A DNA stretch of 10,853 nt from Alphaproteobacteria bacterium (lineage in GTDB: Bacteria > Pseudomonadota > Alphaproteobacteria > Rhodobacterales > Rhodobacteraceae), in assembly GCA_030428025.1 (NCBI GenBank), contig JAUIBJ010000058.1, positions 1-10,853 on the forward strand, given 5' to 3'. The notes under the pieces were generated by a model. It was given only the letters and a program-made list of their open reading frames with translations, did not search any database and was not told the DNA's origin. Below, piece by piece: positions 8,289-10,853 of the stretch (within the stretch, counting starts at the first letter, position 1; the number at the start of each line of letters is the position of its first letter). Both the position numbers and the translations under genes were made by a program.

Positions 8289-9279
8289 AGGGCACCCCCT
8301 TTACCGTCACGTCGCCCAGTTTCACGTCCTGCCCGGTGACGATCCGGGTGAACATCTCCATATCCAGATTGCGGCCCGTCACGATGGTGGCCGTGGGGCC
8401 CGACAGCGTGACCTTGCCGTTGAGTACCGCCGCAAGCCCCACCACGCAGGCGCCCTCCGCCACGATCCGGTCCTCGTAGTAAAGCACCTGCATCGCGCGA
8501 TAGATCTCCTCCTCGCTGACCAGCACCACCTCGTCGAGCAGGTCGCGGCACATCGGAAAGCTCAGCCGATTCTGCATCCCGATCCCACCGCCGAGGCTAT
8601 CGGCCAGCGACGCCACCTCCTCCACCTCCACCGGGCGGCCGGCCCTGAGGCTTTCATACATCGCCGCGCCCCGCTCCATCGTGATGCCCACCACGCGTAT
8701 CTGCGGCTTGATGGCCTTGGCGGCCAGCGCCACCCCGGCGGCAAGACCGCCGCCCGAAAGCGGCACCAGAAGCGTGTCCAGATCGGGGCGTTTCGTCATG
8801 ATCTCCAGCCCGATCGTGCCCTGCCCGGCAATCACCAGCGGGTCGTCGAAGGGCGAGATCTCCACCAACCCGTCCTCGGCCACCAGCCGCTGGGATTCCG
8901 CCAGTGCGTCATCCTGGCTGCGACCGGCAATGCGCACCTCGGCGCCCAGCGCCCGAATTCCATCGACCTTGGCCTGCGGCACCAGTTCCGACATGCAGAT
9001 CACCGCCCGCATACCGCGTTCGCGCGCGGCAAAGGCCACACCTCGCCCGTGATTTCCGGTGGAACAGCAGGTCACGCCTGCGGCCTCTTTCACGCCCGCC
9101 ACCGCGTTCAGCGCGCCGCGCAGCTTGAAGGCGCCGATGGGCTGCATGTTCTCCAGCTTGAGCAGAAATTCCTGCCCGCCGCGTTCGGTCATGAAGGGCG
9201 AGGGGACAAGCGGCGTCGCGTCGGCCACCCCGCGAATGACTTGCGCGGCGGCATAAATATCGGCCAGTGTCGGCTGCAT
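8278..9279 (-). CDS. eutB: Ectoine utilisation protein EutB, threonine dehydratase-like PLP enzyme
   Basis: This 333-residue fold-type II PLP enzyme resembles catabolic threonine/serine dehydratases. The Schiff-base Lys52 lies in PIGAFKLRGA, the phosphate loop in CSTGNHGRG (72-80), and the glycine-rich loop in PLSGGGLAAG. There is no C-terminal ACT regulatory domain, as in the short catabolic dehydratases and serine racemases. The ATG at 9279 is preferred: AAGGGGAG lies six bases upstream, whereas an in-frame TTG at 9306 falls in the candidate -10 element. It heads the operon eutB-eutC-nitrilase-aldehyde dehydrogenase and is divergent from eutD. EutB is proposed to dehydrate the hydroxylated ectoine derivative. 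A plain threonine/serine dehydratase remains possible. Confidence 0.78.
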   Translation of the reverse strand: MQPTLADIYAAAQVIRGVADATPLVPSPFMTERGGQEFLLKLENMQPIGAFKLRGALNAVAGVKEAAGVTCCSTGNHGRGVAFAARERGMRAVICMSELVPQAKVDGIRALGAEVRIAGRSQDDALAESQRLVAEDGLVEISPFDDPLVIAGQGTIGLEIMTKRPDLDTLLVPLSGGGLAAGVALAAKAIKPQIRVVGITMERGAAMYESLRAGRPVEVEEVASLADSLGGGIGMQNRLSFPMCRDLLDEVVLVSEEEIYRAMQVLYYEDRIVAEGACVVGLAAVLNGKVTLSGPTATIVTGRNLDMEMFTRIVTGQDVKLGDVTVKGVPYGQ

Positions 9280-9285
9280 GTCTCG

Positions 9286-9293
9286 CTCCCCTT
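9286..9293 (-). promoter_or_regulatory. Ribosome binding site deciding the eutB start
   Basis: AAGGGGAG on the minus strand ends six bases before the ATG at 9279. It favours this start over the upstream TTG at 9306. Confidence 0.7.
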
Positions 9294-9304
9294 CGCTTTC
9301 GGGC

Positions 9305-9333
9305 AATGTCGCGCTGGCTCAGGCTAACGTCAA
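9305..9333 (-). promoter_or_regulatory. Candidate sigma-70-type promoter of the eutB operon
   Basis: TTGACG (9333-9328, one mismatch to consensus) is followed after exactly 17 bases by GACATT (9310-9305) on the minus strand. Initiation would fall near 9298, leaving a leader of about 20 bases that contains the eutB ribosome binding site. The -10 match is only partial. Confidence 0.45.
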
Positions 9334-9335
9334 CT

Positions 9336-9389
9336 CTGCCCCTGGCGGCGTTCCAAAAACGACACCGAACGACGCATTTCTTGGGGCAG
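9336..9389. promoter_or_regulatory. Candidate operator region between divergent eutB and eutD
   Basis: Two exact AACGAC half-sites (9358-9363 and 9368-9373) repeat in direct orientation one helical turn (10 bp) apart. They sit between the arms of a 7-bp inverted repeat, CTGCCCC at 9336-9342 and GGGGCAG at 9383-9389. Their location upstream of the eutB promoter and before eutD suits a shared regulator. Ectoine clusters are often controlled by the MocR/GntR regulator EnuR, but I do not know its exact site and assign no protein. Confidence 0.3.
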
Positions 9390-9444
9390 GCCGGGCTGGC
9401 GGCGGCAAGCATGGGCGGACACCACATCTGATGCAGGGCCCCAC

Positions 9445-10629
9445 ATGATTCTGAAAGACCTACCCTTTTCCCAAAAGGAATTCGACCGGCGCATCGCCAA
9501 GACCCGCAGCGCGATGGAGGCGGCGGGCCTTGACCTTCTCTTCGTCACCGACCCGTCGAACCAGCACTGGCTGACCGCATATGATGGCTGGTCCTTCTAC
9601 GTGCACCAGGGCGTGCTGCTGCCGATGGAGGGCGATCCGATCTGGTGGGGCCGGCACATGGACGCGCTTGGCGGGCGCCGAACCTGCTGGATGTCCGAGG
9701 AACAGATCCTCGGCTATGCCGACAATTTCGTGCAGTCGACCGAACGCCACCCGATGCAGGATCTGGCCGGGCGCATCCTGACCCTGGGGCTCGACAAGGC
9801 ACGGATCGGTGTGGAGATGGAAAACTACTATTACTCCGCAAAGGCGCATGAGGTGCTCACCTCCATGCTGCCCGACGCCACATTCGTCGACGCCACGGCA
9901 CTGGTCAACTGGCAGCGTATCGTCAAATCAGAGGAAGAGATCGACTTCATCCGTAAGGCCGCGCGGATTTCGGAGAAGGTGATTCAGACCGCCATCGACA
10001 AGGCGGAACCGGGCCTGCGCAAGAACGATCTGGTGGCCGAAATTTTCCATGCCGGCATCACCGGGATCGACGATATCTGGGGCGACTACCCTGCGATCGT
10101 GCCGCTCACGCCATCGGGGCTCGACGCCACCGCCGCGCATCTCACGTGGAACGGCAACGAGATGCGCGAGGGCGAGGCGACCTTCTTCGAGCTGTCGGGC
10201 TGCTATCGGCGCTATCACGCCCCGCTCTGCCGCACCGTCTTTCTGGGCACGCCGCCGCAGGAGATGCTGGATGTGGAAAAGGCCCAACTGGAGGGGATCG
10301 AGGCCGGGCTCGATGCCGCCCGTGCCGGCAACCGCACCTGCGACATCGCCAACGCCTTTATCGACGTGCTGAAGAAAAGCGGCATTCACCGGGAGGGGCG
10401 CTGCGGCTATCCCATCGGCGTGTCCTACCCGCCGGACTGGGGCGAGCGCACGGCCTCGATCCGCGACGAGGACGAAACCGTTCTGGAACCGGGTATGACC
10501 TTCCATTTCATGCCGGCGCTGTGGATGGAAACCTGGGGGCTGGAGACCACGGAAACCATCCTGATCAAGGAAGACGGGCCGGCCGAAACGCTCTGCAACG
10601 TGCCGCGGAAGCTGTTCGTGAAGGCCTGA
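9445..10629 (+). CDS. eutD: Ectoine hydrolase EutD/DoeA, M24 peptidase-fold
   Basis: This 394-residue cytoplasmic enzyme opens the ectoine ring to N-acetyl-L-2,4-diaminobutyrate. It has the two-domain creatinase/aminopeptidase P architecture, with the N-terminal domain about 1-160 and the pita-bread domain after it. Blocks I recognise from EutD/DoeA are VTDPSNQHWLTAYDGWSFYVHQ (positions 34-55), VDATALVNWQR, YPAIVPLTPSG, and GYPIGVSYPPDWGER. The usual M24 metal ligands are replaced: the first Asp is Glu249 in FFELSG, the SDxTR position reads APLCR, and GHGIG reads GYPIG. This agrees with reports that EutD is metal-independent and uses a glutamate nucleophile. AGGG lies nine bases before the ATG, a weak ribosome binding site. 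Its usual partner, the deacetylase EutE, does not follow it here. A paralogue acting on a related substrate is the main alternative. Confidence 0.85.
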   Translation: MILKDLPFSQKEFDRRIAKTRSAMEAAGLDLLFVTDPSNQHWLTAYDGWSFYVHQGVLLPMEGDPIWWGRHMDALGGRRTCWMSEEQILGYADNFVQSTERHPMQDLAGRILTLGLDKARIGVEMENYYYSAKAHEVLTSMLPDATFVDATALVNWQRIVKSEEEIDFIRKAARISEKVIQTAIDKAEPGLRKNDLVAEIFHAGITGIDDIWGDYPAIVPLTPSGLDATAAHLTWNGNEMREGEATFFELSGCYRRYHAPLCRTVFLGTPPQEMLDVEKAQLEGIEAGLDAARAGNRTCDIANAFIDVLKKSGIHREGRCGYPIGVSYPPDWGERTASIRDEDETVLEPGMTFHFMPALWMETWGLETTETILIKEDGPAETLCNVPRKLFVKA

Positions 10630-10677
10630 GGCAGGGGCGACCCTTGCAGGCCGGGCTTCTGCCCGGCCCCCCCTGCC
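10630..10677 (+). terminator. Compound hairpin immediately after eutD
   Basis: Right after the eutD stop, an outer stem GGCAGGGG/CCCCTGCC (10630-10637 with 10670-10677) encloses an inner 8-bp stem GGCCGGGC-TTCT-GCCCGGCC (10649-10668). No T run follows, so it may act as a 3' stabilising element or a Rho-assisted end rather than a classic intrinsic terminator. Confidence 0.5.
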
Positions 10678-10684
10678 GCCAACG

Positions 10685-10712
10685 AAAAAGGCAGCCGGGC
10701 CCCGGCTGCCTT
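10685..10712 (-). terminator. Rho-independent terminator of the convergent right-edge gene
   Basis: An 11-bp stem (10688-10698 with 10702-10712) has a three-base loop. Read on the minus strand it is followed by TTTTTCGTT, a good intrinsic terminator 46 bases after the stop of the partial minus-strand gene. On the plus strand it is followed by TTCCTCGTCT, so it may also help end eutD transcription. Confidence 0.75.
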
Positions 10713-10758
10713 CCTCGTCTCAACGATTCGTTTCGACCCTGTTCCGGCCGAACTCGCC

Positions 10759-10853
10759 TCAGCTGGCCGCCTTCATCAGCCCTTCGTCGCCAAGCTGCTT
10801 GTGCGCGAGGTCGAGCGCCTTCCACGCCCGCTCGACCAGCGTGTCGATCTCGC
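10759..10853 (-). CDS. C-terminal end of a minus-strand gene, possibly a class III aminotransferase (partial)
   Basis: The last 30 codons plus TGA (10761-10759) of a gene entering from the right edge read EIDTLVERAWKALDLAHKQL and then GDEGLMKAAS. An amphipathic helix beginning with acidic residues and xxLVxRxxKALD is common at the end of PLP class III aminotransferases (the aspartate aminotransferase family). In ectoine pathways a transaminase of that class (DoeD) converts diaminobutyrate to aspartate semialdehyde. It is convergent with eutD and has its own terminator at 10685-10712. The reading frame is well supported by the terminator and codon bias. The family call is weak, because only about 30 residues are visible and no catalytic residue is included. 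Confidence 0.4.
   Translation of the reverse strand, partial: EIDTLVERAWKALDLAHKQLGDEGLMKAAS

Noticed and set aside
9280..9306. TTG at 9306 as a longer eutB start
   Set aside because: It overlaps the candidate -10 element, and the ATG at 9279 has AAGGGGAG at ideal spacing.
8131..9327. Plus-strand open frame antisense to eutB
   Set aside because: It lies over eutB, whose PLP lysine and glycine loops are intact, and runs into the eutB promoter region with no start signal of its own.

Overview
The window looks like a chromosomal segment of a GC-rich alphaproteobacterium, most likely a marine Rhodobacterales (Roseobacter-type) species. The reasons are high GC with strong third-position bias, long antisense shadow frames, a solute-binding protein with a typical alphaproteobacterial signal peptide, and a gene set resembling the ectoine/hydroxyectoine utilisation (eut/doe) genes of that group. 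Taxonomy is inferred from the sequence, not searched.

Layout from left to right. Positions 1-4695 hold a minus-strand ABC importer operon of the spermidine/putrescine (PotABCD-like) family. It is transcribed ATPase (4695-3592), periplasmic binding protein (3483-2371), permease 1 (2264-516), permease 2 (509 to beyond the left edge). Two inverted-repeat structures lie in its intercistronic gaps, and a candidate promoter/operator lies upstream at 4747-4784. Positions 4927-9279 hold a minus-strand catabolic operon: eutB-like PLP dehydratase (9279-8278), eutC-like ornithine cyclodeaminase homologue (8288-7299), nitrilase-superfamily amidohydrolase (7302-6544) and a succinate-semialdehyde-type aldehyde dehydrogenase (6402-4927). 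The first three genes overlap and are probably translationally coupled. A divergent regulatory region (9280-9444) separates this operon from plus-strand eutD, the ectoine hydrolase (9445-10629). After eutD comes a compound hairpin, then a strong terminator for a convergent minus-strand gene. Only that gene's last 31 codons are visible at the right edge, and it may be an aminotransferase.

Inferred joint function: the ABC transporter imports a small nitrogenous solute, possibly ectoine or hydroxyectoine. EutD opens the tetrahydropyrimidine ring to N-acetyl-diaminobutyrate. EutB and EutC handle the hydroxylated derivative. A transaminase and the aldehyde dehydrogenase would then carry the carbon through a semialdehyde towards aspartate. 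The usual partners eutA and eutE (the deacetylase) are not in the window, while a nitrilase-family hydrolase sits in the eutBC operon. Together with the two unusually enlarged permeases and a Lys-to-His change in the aldehyde dehydrogenase cofactor motif, these are the main unusual points. The pathway families are known. I did not find a wholly new system.
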